Shown here one piece after another: positions 7,643-16,196 of a DNA stretch of 64,000 nt. Position 1 is the stretch's first letter, and each line of letters begins with the position of its first letter. The position numbers and the translations under genes were made by a program. The notes beneath the pieces are model-generated. The model was given only the letters and a program-made list of their open reading frames with translations, was not told the DNA's origin and made no database searches. Source of the stretch: Nereida sp. MMG025 (lineage in GTDB: Bacteria; Pseudomonadota; Alphaproteobacteria; Rhodobacterales; Rhodobacteraceae); NCBI RefSeq assembly GCF_021654165.1, contig NZ_JAKFZN010000002.1, positions 487,001-551,000 of the forward strand, written 5' to 3'.

Positions 7643-8851
7643 ATGGTGCAAGGCATGGAAGATGGACTCATCAGATCGATCAGCACAGGCCTGAGCCAGA
7701 AAGGGGTTCGGGATCATAATGAACGGCTGTTGCTGTCCTTGCTTCAGCGAAATGGTCCGATGCCGGGGAGTGATTTATCCAAGTTGGCAGAACTGTCCCC
7801 GCCAACGGTTTCGGCCATCCTGCGCCGCCTTGAAGGGGAGGGTATTCTTGAGCGTGGAGACCCGGTGCGCGGCAAGGTCGGCAAGCCGTCTATCCCGATG
7901 CGGTTGGCGTCGGACGGTGTGTTTTCTTTCGGTCTGAAGATCGGTCGCAGGTCTGCCGAGCTTGTGCTTATTGATCTGCATGGGGGGCTGCGCGAAGAAC
8001 GGCACCTGACCTACACAGCCCCCTTTCCCCGCGATATTTTTGATTTTTTGGAAGATGGCGTGCGCAGTATCGTGGCAGGGATGCATCCCGAACATGCCGC
8101 GCGCATTTGTGGCCTTGGGATCGCCGCCCCCTTTGAAATGTGGAATTGGCCAGACCCGTCCAAGGACAGATCAGCCGCCTTCGCACCATGGGAAAGCATC
8201 GATCTGAAAGAAGAAGCACAATTACGCACGCAGCTTCCTGTCTTGCTTCTGAATGATGCAACGGCGGCCTGTCAGGCCGAACACACATATGGTCGGGGTA
8301 AAGAATTTCGGGACTACGCCTACTTCTTTATTGGCGCGTTCATTGGCGGCGGGATCGTATTGAACAATTCGGTCTTTGAAGGGCGGCAGGGAAATGCGGG
8401 CGCGCTCGGATCGCTGCGCAGCATCGGTCCCAACGGCGAAAGTATGCAGTTGGTCGATATGGCATCGATCCACCAGTTAGAGCTGCGTTTGCGAGAAGTC
8501 GATCTTGATCCGCAGCAGCTTTGGTCCGACCCTGACAGCTGGCACAACCTGTCACGCTATGTGGACCCATGGCTTGGCCAGACTGCACAGGAACTTGCCA
8601 AGGCCGCGTTGTCGACATGCTCGGTCATCGATTTTGAGGCGATCCTGATCGATGGGGCCTTTCCTGCCCGCGTCCGTGATGACCTTGTCAGCCGTGTGCG
8701 CCGCTATGTTGTGACCCAAGACACACGCGGCCTGTTCCTGCCCCGTATCGAGGGGGGCAGCATCGGCAGTAAGGCCCGCGCCATTGGTGCCGCAACACGC
8801 CCTATTGGCGCGCAATTTATGATGCAGGCAAGCGTTGGTCTGGCGTCGTAG
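7643..8851 (+). CDS. ROK-family transcriptional regulator of frcBCA (FrcR-like)
   Basis: The 402-residue protein has an N-terminal winged helix (about 24-70; PGSDLSKLAELSPPTVSAIL) and a C-terminal ROK sugar-kinase-like domain. The usual ROK zinc motif CxCGxxGCxE is missing; the matching place reads GNAGALGSLRSIGPNGES. So it is a sugar-sensing regulator and not a kinase. The ATG at 7643 follows GAGGG at 5 bases; ATG 7655 is the alternative. It is divergent from frcB across ~160 bases, the arrangement of FrcR and frcB in rhizobia. It probably binds the intergenic DNA and releases it on sugar binding. Confidence 0.85.
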   Translation: MVQGMEDGLIRSISTGLSQKGVRDHNERLLLSLLQRNGPMPGSDLSKLAELSPPTVSAILRRLEGEGILERGDPVRGKVGKPSIPMRLASDGVFSFGLKIGRRSAELVLIDLHGGLREERHLTYTAPFPRDIFDFLEDGVRSIVAGMHPEHAARICGLGIAAPFEMWNWPDPSKDRSAAFAPWESIDLKEEAQLRTQLPVLLLNDATAACQAEHTYGRGKEFRDYAYFFIGAFIGGGIVLNNSVFEGRQGNAGALGSLRSIGPNGESMQLVDMASIHQLELRLREVDLDPQQLWSDPDSWHNLSRYVDPWLGQTAQELAKAALSTCSVIDFEAILIDGAFPARVRDDLVSRVRRYVVTQDTRGLFLPRIEGGSIGSKARAIGAATRPIGAQFMMQASVGLAS

Positions 8852-8859
8852 CGGGCTGG

Positions 8860-10326
8860 CTAGGCGGCTGCGCCTTGGCCTGCGCAGCGCCCGAACACCG
8901 CGCCCGATGTGAGGCCCGACCCGCCCGGGTAGCCCTCAAAAAACACGCCGCCCACCATTTCGCCTGCGGCGAACAGCCCGCTGATGGCGGTGCCGCTCGT
9001 GTCCAGAACCTCGCAGTTTCGGGACACTTTCAGGCCGCCATATGTAAAGGTGATCCCGCCTGTGACGGGATAGGCCTTGAACGGTGGGGTATCAAATTTC
9101 TGCGCCCAGTTTGATTTGGGCAGTGGCAGGCCGGGTGTGTTTTTGCCATCTAGCGATGTTGGATCAAATGGCACGTCCTCGTTTACGGCTTGGTTGAATG
9201 CCTCAAGCGTGGCGCGGGCGGCGGCGGCATCAACGCCTTCCAGTTTGTCGCACAGCGAATCAAGCGTGTCGGCCTGAACATAATGGGCATCGTGGAAGCG
9301 GTATTCGGCATAAAGCAGGTCATCGACTTTTGCGTCAAAGATCTGCCATGCAAAGTGACCCGGTTGCTCCAGCACGGCTTTGCCGAATTGGGCGTATGTA
9401 TAGTTGCGGAAATTTTCGCCTTCATCGACGAAACGTGCGCCATTGGCATTGAGCATGACGCCAAGGAAGTAGCAGATTTTGCGATAGTTCTTGCGCTCGC
9501 CCGCGGGCAGATCAAGGTTGGCGTAATCGGGCATATGCAGGTCCATTGGGGTGGCGTGGCAGCCATCGATGAGGCCGTAGTTTTGTGCCCCGACCTGCAG
9601 GGCCATGGCCAGCCCATCGCCTGTGTTCATCGGCGTGCCGCGCACCTTGGCCTTGTCCCAATGGCCGCCCATCCAGTCGCGGCGCCGCTCGGTGCTGGCC
9701 TCGAACCCACCGCAGGCAAGGATCACGGCATCGGCCATGATCTGCGTTTCGCCGACCGTGACACCGACCACATGGCCGTCGTGGGTGATCAGGCTGGTGA
9801 CGGGGCTTTGATAACGGATTTCGCCGCCCAGACGTTTGAATGCGGCCAGTTCCATATCGAACAGGCCAACGCCTTCGTTTTCGGCGGCAAGCGTCAGGCC
9901 ACCCCAAAAGACGTGGCGGCCATCCTTCTCGAAACTCTGGCGTGAGTAGATGGGTTCGAATTTCACGCCATGATGGCCAAGCCATTGCATGGCGGGCAGC
10001 GACTGTTCGATCAGATGCTCTTGTTCGGGTGACAATGGACGCCCGCCATTGAACATCAGCAGGTCATCGGCAAATTTCGCGGTTGTGTAGCCGCCGAAGT
10101 CGGTCTTGGCCAATCGCGGATCATCTGTGTCTTTCAGCAGGGGCATCAGATCATCGACGCCGTCATAGGCAAAGCGCATCGCGCCTGCGGTGTATTTTGT
10201 GTTGCCACCTGCCAGTGCCTCGTCTGCCTTTTCCAGCATCAAGACCCGAGCGCCTGCTTCCAATGCGGCGATGCCTGCGCACAGGGCGGCGTTGCCTGAC
10301 CCGACGACGATGATCTGCTTTGACAT
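8860..10326 (-). CDS. tcuA: TcuA-like FAD-dependent tricarballylate dehydrogenase
   Basis: The 488-residue flavoprotein of the fumarate-reductase/succinate-dehydrogenase family starts with a dinucleotide fold (VVGSGNAALCAGIAALEAGA) and ends with the FAD-capping run FEGYPGGSGLTSG. Length and the signature GGNTKYTAGAMRF fit TcuA, which oxidises tricarballylate to cis-aconitate. The neighbourhood (PrpF isomerase, TctABC transporter) supports a tricarboxylate substrate. No TcuB partner that would reoxidise the flavin is present nearby. The gene is divergent from a GntR regulator, with a perfect palindrome between them. The substrate assignment is inference; the family is secure. Confidence 0.8.
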   Translation of the reverse strand: MSKQIIVVGSGNAALCAGIAALEAGARVLMLEKADEALAGGNTKYTAGAMRFAYDGVDDLMPLLKDTDDPRLAKTDFGGYTTAKFADDLLMFNGGRPLSPEQEHLIEQSLPAMQWLGHHGVKFEPIYSRQSFEKDGRHVFWGGLTLAAENEGVGLFDMELAAFKRLGGEIRYQSPVTSLITHDGHVVGVTVGETQIMADAVILACGGFEASTERRRDWMGGHWDKAKVRGTPMNTGDGLAMALQVGAQNYGLIDGCHATPMDLHMPDYANLDLPAGERKNYRKICYFLGVMLNANGARFVDEGENFRNYTYAQFGKAVLEQPGHFAWQIFDAKVDDLLYAEYRFHDAHYVQADTLDSLCDKLEGVDAAAARATLEAFNQAVNEDVPFDPTSLDGKNTPGLPLPKSNWAQKFDTPPFKAYPVTGGITFTYGGLKVSRNCEVLDTSGTAISGLFAAGEMVGGVFFEGYPGGSGLTSGAVFGRCAGQGAAA

Positions 10327-10352
10327 ATGCGATTCCTCTCTTTATCAAGCTG

Positions 10353-10370
10353 TGTATCCAAGCGGATACA
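10353..10370. promoter_or_regulatory. Palindromic operator for the GntR regulator
   Basis: TGTATCC-AAGC-GGATACA, perfect 7-bp arms, in the 65-base gap between tcuA and the GntR gene. The size and the TGTAT...ATACA character fit FadR/VanR-type GntR operators. It would control both divergent transcripts. Confidence 0.7.
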
Positions 10371-10391
10371 ATTTGAAAAGAGAGTTTATTC

Positions 10392-11039
10392 ATGCAGGTT
10401 GATCCGACCGATTTGTCCCAAGGGGGCGTTGCCTTTGCCAAGTTGATGCAGGCGATCGAAACGGGGCTGTATCAACCCGGTGATCGGCTGCGTGAGGTTG
10501 AGATTGCCGAACGATTGTCACTTTCGCGCACGCCGATCCGCGAAGCCCTGCGCCGTCTAGAGGCTGAAAACATCGTGGAACATCGCCCGCGTGTCGGCGC
10601 GGTCATTCGCAAACTTGGTCAGGCCGAAGTGGTCGAGCTGTATGAAATGCGGCTGGTGTTGGAACGCACAGCGGCAGAAATGGCTGCCAAACATAGTGTA
10701 GAGGCAGAGATCGACGCGCTTGCAGCGTTGAACGAAGATATCAGCAAGACCCATGATGACGCCGCCCGCGCATCGGCCATCAATCAGAAATTCCATCAGG
10801 CTGTCTATCTGGCGGGGCGGAACCGGTTTTTGCTGGATGCCGCGCGTGCCATCAATAACGCGCTGCTGTTGTTGGGGCCGACCACCTTGGCCGATGCCGA
10901 TAGGATCGCCACCGTTGTCCATCAACACAGTCAGATTATCGACGCCATCAGTGCAGGCGACATAGAGGGTGCGGGTGCTGCGGCAGAGGCACATTTGCAA
11001 ACCTCGCTGCGCTATCGGCTCAGGGTCATGCGCGGATGA
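10392..11039 (+). CDS. GntR-family (FCD domain) transcriptional regulator
   Basis: The 215-residue protein has an N-terminal winged helix (about 15-70; RLSLSRTPIREALRRLEAENIVE) and an alpha-helical FCD ligand domain (about 80-210). Family members sense small carboxylic acids, often with a metal. It lies divergent from tcuA over a perfect palindrome and overlaps the AbrB-family gene by ATGA. It therefore most likely controls tcuA and its own operon in response to a tricarboxylate or an intermediate. The regulatory direction (repressor) is assumed from the family. Confidence 0.88.
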   Translation: MQVDPTDLSQGGVAFAKLMQAIETGLYQPGDRLREVEIAERLSLSRTPIREALRRLEAENIVEHRPRVGAVIRKLGQAEVVELYEMRLVLERTAAEMAAKHSVEAEIDALAALNEDISKTHDDAARASAINQKFHQAVYLAGRNRFLLDAARAINNALLLLGPTTLADADRIATVVHQHSQIIDAISAGDIEGAGAAAEAHLQTSLRYRLRVMRG

Positions 11040-12064
11040 AGCGGATTGCCACAACCCATTTGATCGCAGGGCTTGGTGTGGCCGTGTTTCACGTAGCTGG
11101 CTTGCCGCTGCCGTGGTTGTTGGGACCGATCATCGCCTGTCTGATTGCCGCGTTGTTGGGTGCGCAGATGAAAAGTATTCCCGTTTTGAACAACGCGATG
11201 CGTTCGATCCTTGGTGTGGCCGTGGGCGCAACATTTACCACCGCCTTGGTGGTCAGCATGGCGGGCTATTGGACAACGCTGATGCTGGTGCCCTTCATGG
11301 TGTTTCTGATTGGCTTGATCGGCGTGCCGTATTTCCAGCGCCTTTGGGGGTTTGATTTCGCGACCAGTTACTATTCCGCGATGCCCGGCGGCTTGCAGGA
11401 TATGCTTTTGTTTGGCGAAGAAGCGGGCGGCGACGTGCGCGCGCTGTCGTTGATCCATGCGACCCGCGTGATGGTGATTGTGGTGGCCTTGCCGTTTATC
11501 CTGAAAGGCTATTGGGGCGTTGATCTGAGTAATCCCCCCGGTGTGCCCGCCGCAACGCTGCCCCTTTCGCAGCTTGCCCTGATGGTGGTTGCGGGGCTGG
11601 CGGGGTGGCAAATTGCAAAAGCCGTCGGGCTTTTTGGCGCGTCTATTCTTGGGCCCATGATCCTTGCGGGTCTTTTGGCCTTGGCGGGACTGTTGCAGCA
11701 TCGCCCACCTGCCGAGGCGATCTGGGCCGCGCAGTTTTTCATTGGCATGTCCGTGGGCACAAAATACGCAGGCGTCACAGCCGCAGAAGTGCGCCGCGAT
11801 GTGACGGCGGCACTGGGATTTTGCCTGATCCTTCTGGTGCTGTCGGCGGGCTTTGTCGAGGTGATCCACCTGTTTGCGCTTGCCCCGCCGATGGAAACTT
11901 TGCTGGCCTTTGCGCCAGGTGGTCAGGCCGAAATGACGGTGCTTGCACTGATTGCGGGTGCCGATCTGGCTTTTGTCATCGCACACCATGTTTTGCGGAT
12001 TGTGACCGTTATCGTGGGAGCGCCTGTTGCAGCACGGTTGTTCAGCCAGCACTCTCGGGATTGA
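11036..12064 (+). CDS. AbrB-family membrane protein
   Basis: The 342-residue protein has about 10 hydrophobic segments in two repeats, with the family pair of motifs LPWLLGPIIACLIAALLG and AMPGGLQDM (repeated in the second half as FAPGGQAEM). It is the PF05145 AbrB group, long mislabelled 'ammonia monooxygenase', now regarded as putative transporters. Its genes often accompany TctA-type transporters. The ATGA overlap with the GntR gene says it is co-regulated with the tricarboxylate genes. Its 3' end overlaps the convergent hydroxyacid dehydrogenase by 23 bases. The substrate is unknown. Confidence 0.85.
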   Translation: MKRIATTHLIAGLGVAVFHVAGLPLPWLLGPIIACLIAALLGAQMKSIPVLNNAMRSILGVAVGATFTTALVVSMAGYWTTLMLVPFMVFLIGLIGVPYFQRLWGFDFATSYYSAMPGGLQDMLLFGEEAGGDVRALSLIHATRVMVIVVALPFILKGYWGVDLSNPPGVPAATLPLSQLALMVVAGLAGWQIAKAVGLFGASILGPMILAGLLALAGLLQHRPPAEAIWAAQFFIGMSVGTKYAGVTAAEVRRDVTAALGFCLILLVLSAGFVEVIHLFALAPPMETLLAFAPGGQAEMTVLALIAGADLAFVIAHHVLRIVTVIVGAPVAARLFSQHSRD

Positions 12065-13010
12065 TAACATTGATCGGCGCGCCTGCATCATAGGCATTGA
12101 TCTGGTCGAAAATATCACTGAACTGCAGATCAAATTCGTCCTCTGTCACATAGCCGATGTGGGGCGTTGGCAGCACGTTGGGGTGGGTTAGAAGGATGTT
12201 GCCCGTGTCGCGCATCGGTTCGCTATCAAAGACATCGACGGCTGCGTGTATGCGGCCTTTGGCGATTTCGGCTTCCAGAACGCCCGCGCCAATTAGGCCA
12301 GAGCGGGATGTGTTCACCAGCAGACTGCGCGGCGCCATCGCCGCCAGATCATCCGCGGTGATAATGCCCTGCGTTGCGGGTTTGAGACGGACATGCAGGC
12401 TGACAATATCGGAGGTTGCAAAAAATGCGGCGCGGCTGTTGGCCAGCGTGCGCCCATCGGCTTGCGCACGCACGCGCCCCTCGTCAGAGGCCCACCATTG
12501 CACATTCATCCCGATCGCTTCGGCGTAGTCCGCGACGGCCTGCGCGATCCGCCCGTAGCCGTAAAGCCCAAGCGTGCGTCCATGCAGCGTGCGTCCCACG
12601 CCCATCTGCCAATCGCCTGCGCGGATGCTGGCCACCTGCTGCGGGATCTGGCGATAACTGGCCAGCATAAGGGCCAGTGTCATTTCGGCTGCCGCATAGT
12701 TCGGGCCACCGCCTGACATGTTCGAACACAGCATAACGCCGTTTGCGCTGCAGGCATCAACGTCGATATGGGGGTAGACGCTGCGCTGGCTGATCAGTTT
12801 GAGGTTTGGCACGCGGCCAAGCAGCTCTGCTCCGATCTGGGTGCGTTCGCGAAACAAAACCAATGCTTGGGCGTCCTGAATGCGGGCGGCCAGCTTTGCG
12901 GGGTCAGGCTCATGATCGGTCCAGACGGTGACATCGTGGTCGTTCAGTTTTTCAAAACATGGCAAGCCGCGCAGGGTGTCGAACCAATCGTCGAGGATGT
13001 GAACCTTCAT
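12042..13010 (-). CDS. D-2-hydroxyacid dehydrogenase (NAD-binding)
   Basis: The 322-residue protein has the family fold. The Rossmann motif GLYGYGRIA (148-156) is present, as are the catalytic Arg236 (VNTSRSGLI), Glu264 (DVFDSEPM) and His284 (PTPHIGY). It interconverts a 2-keto acid and a D-2-hydroxy acid. The ATG at 13010 overlaps the TGA of prpF as ATGA, so it is the last gene of tctC-tctAB-prpF-ddh. The likely substrate is a keto or hydroxy acid in the same pathway, but nothing in the sequence identifies it. Confidence 0.88.
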   Translation of the reverse strand: MKVHILDDWFDTLRGLPCFEKLNDHDVTVWTDHEPDPAKLAARIQDAQALVLFRERTQIGAELLGRVPNLKLISQRSVYPHIDVDACSANGVMLCSNMSGGGPNYAAAEMTLALMLASYRQIPQQVASIRAGDWQMGVGRTLHGRTLGLYGYGRIAQAVADYAEAIGMNVQWWASDEGRVRAQADGRTLANSRAAFFATSDIVSLHVRLKPATQGIITADDLAAMAPRSLLVNTSRSGLIGAGVLEAEIAKGRIHAAVDVFDSEPMRDTGNILLTHPNVLPTPHIGYVTEDEFDLQFSDIFDQINAYDAGAPINVINPESAG

Positions 13011-14098
13011 GTGGTGCTCCAAATTGATGCGGGGATCATCACTTCGCCCCGTGCAAGAAGCCGTGCCGTGCGCACCAATCCAGCAGAGCGCAGATCAATG
13101 CCATCGGCGGTCAGGTCATAGTCGACAAGCACATCAATCTGGCCCGACGCATGTTCCAACGTGACCTTTGCGGGCCGTTCATTGGAGCGGTGCGCCATAC
13201 CCTGTGCCACGGTGCCCGGTGTGAGCACACAAGAGGCAAGGCATTGCGCGCCTGTCACGGCCATTGTCGGGTGGGTTTTCCACGGCATGAAATAGCGGGT
13301 TGCGATGGTCCCGCCATCCTTGGCAGGGGCCAAAAGCCCGAATTTCGGCGTGACAGAGGACGCTACATCCGCAATGCCCATCGCCTCGCCTGCTTGGATG
13401 CGCACGGCTTCCATTGCGGCGAAAAACTCTGTGTTGTTGTTCAGCTCGTCCGCGCTTTCATAGCCCGACAGGCCAAAGGCCGTGGCCTTTGCGATCACCA
13501 TGGGCATGGCGACATCCATGCAGGTGACATCGACGCCAGCGAAGGTATCGATCAGATGACCAGTAGGCAAAAAGGCACCTGTCGCCCCACCGATCGTATC
13601 CATGAATTGCAACGCAACGGGCGCAGATGTGCCGGGCACACCGTCAATCGCGGCGCTGCCCTCGTATGCGACGGCGCCTGTTGGGGTTTGCACCGTTGCA
13701 ATGACCCGCGCCCCCGTATTGACGGCGCGTATTTTGACGTCCGTTTGTCCGTGCGACGCGGGCATCAATCCCATTTCGAGTGCGGCAGGGCCAACGCCAG
13801 ACAGGATGTTGCCGCAGGTCGGTTTGAAATCGACTGTTTGGTCTTCAACACTTACTTGGGCAAAAAAATAGTCGATATCGGCCCAGTCATCATCCGATTG
13901 GGACAGCATGGCGACTTTGGTCGTCACTGCATTGCCACCGCCGATCCCGTCGATGTTTAACGGATGACCCGAGCCGACCATAGCAATCAACACCTGCGCC
14001 AAAGTCTCGCGATCTTCTGGCAGATCAGCGCGGTTCAGATATGGGCCACGCGATGTGCCGCCACGCATGAACAGGAAGGGAATTGCGGTCTGGGTCAT
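13007..14098 (-). CDS. PrpF-family aconitate/oxalomesaconate isomerase
   Basis: The 363-residue protein matches the PrpF family (two similar DapF-like halves). It starts with FLFMRGGTSRGPY and has the active-site Cys motif PTCGNILSGVGPAAL. Members catalyse 1,3-allylic isomerisation of tricarboxylates: cis/trans-aconitate, 2-methylaconitate or 4-oxalomesaconate. The start at 14098 is fixed by the ATGA overlap with tctAB. Placed between a TctAB permease and a hydroxyacid dehydrogenase, and near a TcuA-like enzyme, aconitate delta-isomerase activity is the simplest guess. 4-oxalomesaconate tautomerase is the alternative. Confidence 0.85.
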   Translation of the reverse strand: MTQTAIPFLFMRGGTSRGPYLNRADLPEDRETLAQVLIAMVGSGHPLNIDGIGGGNAVTTKVAMLSQSDDDWADIDYFFAQVSVEDQTVDFKPTCGNILSGVGPAALEMGLMPASHGQTDVKIRAVNTGARVIATVQTPTGAVAYEGSAAIDGVPGTSAPVALQFMDTIGGATGAFLPTGHLIDTFAGVDVTCMDVAMPMVIAKATAFGLSGYESADELNNNTEFFAAMEAVRIQAGEAMGIADVASSVTPKFGLLAPAKDGGTIATRYFMPWKTHPTMAVTGAQCLASCVLTPGTVAQGMAHRSNERPAKVTLEHASGQIDVLVDYDLTADGIDLRSAGLVRTARLLARGEVMIPASIWSTT

Positions 14099-16122
14099 GT
14101 CAGTGGCCACGGCAGTTCGAAATAGCTTTGCAACAGCCCCGGCGGGAAATCGCGGTTCAGGGTCCACGCCATTGCACAGATGAAGGCGATACCAATGCCC
14201 GTGTAGACGGTTGCGTAAATCCAGCTTTTGCCCGCCCGCAGGCGGATGAACAGCAACAAAAAGCCTGCGAGTGCGAGGATGAAACCGACGATGGCAGAGG
14301 CGATCAGCAGACTTGCAAACCACCCCAAGGTGGCCCAAAGCCCATGCACGTTTTCGCCTGCGTCTTCGGCCTCTCGATCTGCAAAGATCGCCGAGGTTTC
14401 ATCCGCACGCATCATCTGCACAAGTAAGAGCGCACAGCCGATCAGGGCGACGGTGGCCACAAACACAGGGAACACACGGTCCATGCGGGCAAAGTCCGGT
14501 ATGATCGCCGCGTTCCAGTAGGCCAGTGCGATGTAGGCCGTGACCGCCAGCAAGAAGATGATGGGCGCACGTTTGCTGCCTGATGCGACGGCGCCTTCGG
14601 CCTGAATGTTCTTGGACTGGCGCAGGCCGATGACGACCGACAGCAGGGTGATAATGACCAGCACGATCACGATGGGGCTGAAGATATATTCGATGCCTTC
14701 TTCAAAGCCACGGCGGAACCGTGATGCGCCGATCTGGTAGGCTTGGTTGGTGTAGCGTTCAGCAGGGCCCGCCAGAACAAAGCCGATCAGAAAGGCAGGG
14801 CGCGACCAGTCAAAGCGCCGCATCAAGATACCCAGAAGGCCGATCCCGAACAGTGCGACCAAGTCCCAGATTTCCTGACGCGACTGGAACGCGGCAAAAG
14901 CAATAATCATAAAAAGGAACGGGGCCAGCAGGGCGAAACGGATTTCGGTCAGTTTCGCAATGCCGCCAGAGGCTGCGATGCAGATGATCGTGCCTGCAAC
15001 ATTCGCCAGCGCCAAAAGCCAGACAATGGCATAGGTGAAATCAAGGTTGTTTTTCAGCATCGATGGGCCGACCTCGATCGAGCCTGTTCCAAGCAAAGCC
15101 ACTGCCGAAATGAAGATCGCCATAGAGCCCGAGCCGGGAATGCCGAACAACAGTGTTGGCACCAGCCCGCCACCTTCTTTGGCGTTGTTCGAGCTTTCTG
15201 GCCCGATCACGCCACGCACGTCACCAGATCCGAAGCCTGATTTGTCTTTGGAAGTTTGCACCGCGTGGCCGTAAGCGATCCAGTCCACGACGGATCCGCC
15301 AAGGCCCGGGATGACGCCCACAACCACACCAATCAGCGAGCAACGCACAGACAGCCATTTATTGGCCCACCAGTCTTTGACGCCCTCTGCCCAACCGCCA
15401 CCCAAGGGCGCGCGATCGGAAATGGCCCTGTCACGACGCAACAGCGCTACGATTTCGGGGATGGCAAAGATGCCAAGACCCACGATGACCAGTTTCAGAC
15501 CATCAACCAGATAAGGCATGTCGTAAGTGGACATGCGCAGCGCGCCCGAGCTGGCCCCTTCGCCAATCGTTCCCACAAGGATGCCAAGGCATGCAGCAAC
15601 CAGGCCCTTAAGCGCAACGCGCCCTGCAAGAATACCCACCATCGACAGACCGAAGATGGTAATCATCAGCAGTTCGGGGGTTTGAAACAGCAAAACAATG
15701 GGGCGCGCGGCAAGGATGAAAACGGTCAGGAAGGCAGCGCCAACCAGACCACCAAAAAGCGATGAGGCGAAAGCGGCCGACAAAGCCCGCGCGGCCTGAC
15801 CTTTCTTTGCCATTGGAAAGCCGTCCAGAACGGTGGCTTGGGACGCCGATGATCCCGGAATACCCATCAGGACGGACGCGAAGGTATCGGATGTGGGGAC
15901 AACGGCCACCATGCCGACCATCAGGGCCAGTCCAGTGACAGGCTCCATGCCGAACATGAATGGCAACAAAAGCGACAGGCCCGCGATGCCGCCCAAACCG
16001 GGAAAGACCCCGATGCAAAGCCCCATGACCACGCCAAGAAGCAGATAGCCAATCACATGCGGTTGTAAGATCATTGCAAATGCGTCGTTCAACGCAGGCA
16101 ATGCTGTTGCAAAGACCTCCAT
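14095..16122 (-). CDS. tctA: Tripartite tricarboxylate transporter permease, TctA-TctB fusion
   Basis: The 675-residue membrane protein fuses both TTT permease subunits. Residues 1 to ~505 are TctA (about 12 segments; GVFPGLGGIAGLSLLLPF, IPGSSASQATVLDG, GVIPGLGGSVVDW). Residues from ~515 are the four-segment TctB, normally a separate gene. The junction KNIQAEGAVASGSKRAP is hydrophilic. It imports the tricarboxylate captured by TctC, driven by the ion gradient. No separate tctB exists here. It lies 74 bases after tctC, with a hairpin in the gap, and overlaps prpF by ATGA. Confidence 0.93.
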   Translation of the reverse strand: MEVFATALPALNDAFAMILQPHVIGYLLLGVVMGLCIGVFPGLGGIAGLSLLLPFMFGMEPVTGLALMVGMVAVVPTSDTFASVLMGIPGSSASQATVLDGFPMAKKGQAARALSAAFASSLFGGLVGAAFLTVFILAARPIVLLFQTPELLMITIFGLSMVGILAGRVALKGLVAACLGILVGTIGEGASSGALRMSTYDMPYLVDGLKLVIVGLGIFAIPEIVALLRRDRAISDRAPLGGGWAEGVKDWWANKWLSVRCSLIGVVVGVIPGLGGSVVDWIAYGHAVQTSKDKSGFGSGDVRGVIGPESSNNAKEGGGLVPTLLFGIPGSGSMAIFISAVALLGTGSIEVGPSMLKNNLDFTYAIVWLLALANVAGTIICIAASGGIAKLTEIRFALLAPFLFMIIAFAAFQSRQEIWDLVALFGIGLLGILMRRFDWSRPAFLIGFVLAGPAERYTNQAYQIGASRFRRGFEEGIEYIFSPIVIVLVIITLLSVVIGLRQSKNIQAEGAVASGSKRAPIIFLLAVTAYIALAYWNAAIIPDFARMDRVFPVFVATVALIGCALLLVQMMRADETSAIFADREAEDAGENVHGLWATLGWFASLLIASAIVGFILALAGFLLLFIRLRAGKSWIYATVYTGIGIAFICAMAWTLNRDFPPGLLQSYFELPWPLT

Positions 16123-16144
16123 AACGGCCCCCGATTATATGCGC

Positions 16145-16186
16145 TGGAAAAGAAGAAACCCCACCCGCTGATACGCGGATGGGGTT
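16145..16186 (-). terminator. Attenuating terminator between tctC and tctAB
   Basis: Stem AACCCCACCCGC/GCGGATGGGGTT (12 bp with one mismatch, 6-base loop), followed on the minus strand by TTCTTCTTTTCC. It starts about 11 bases after the tctC stop and would raise TctC over the permease. Confidence 0.7.
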
Positions 16187-16196
16187 GATTGGTGGG

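Noticed and set aside
11012-12133. 373-codon open frame on the minus strand opposite the AbrB-family gene
   Set aside because: Extreme His/Gln/Arg composition and no domain; it mirrors a hydrophobic gene on the other strand.
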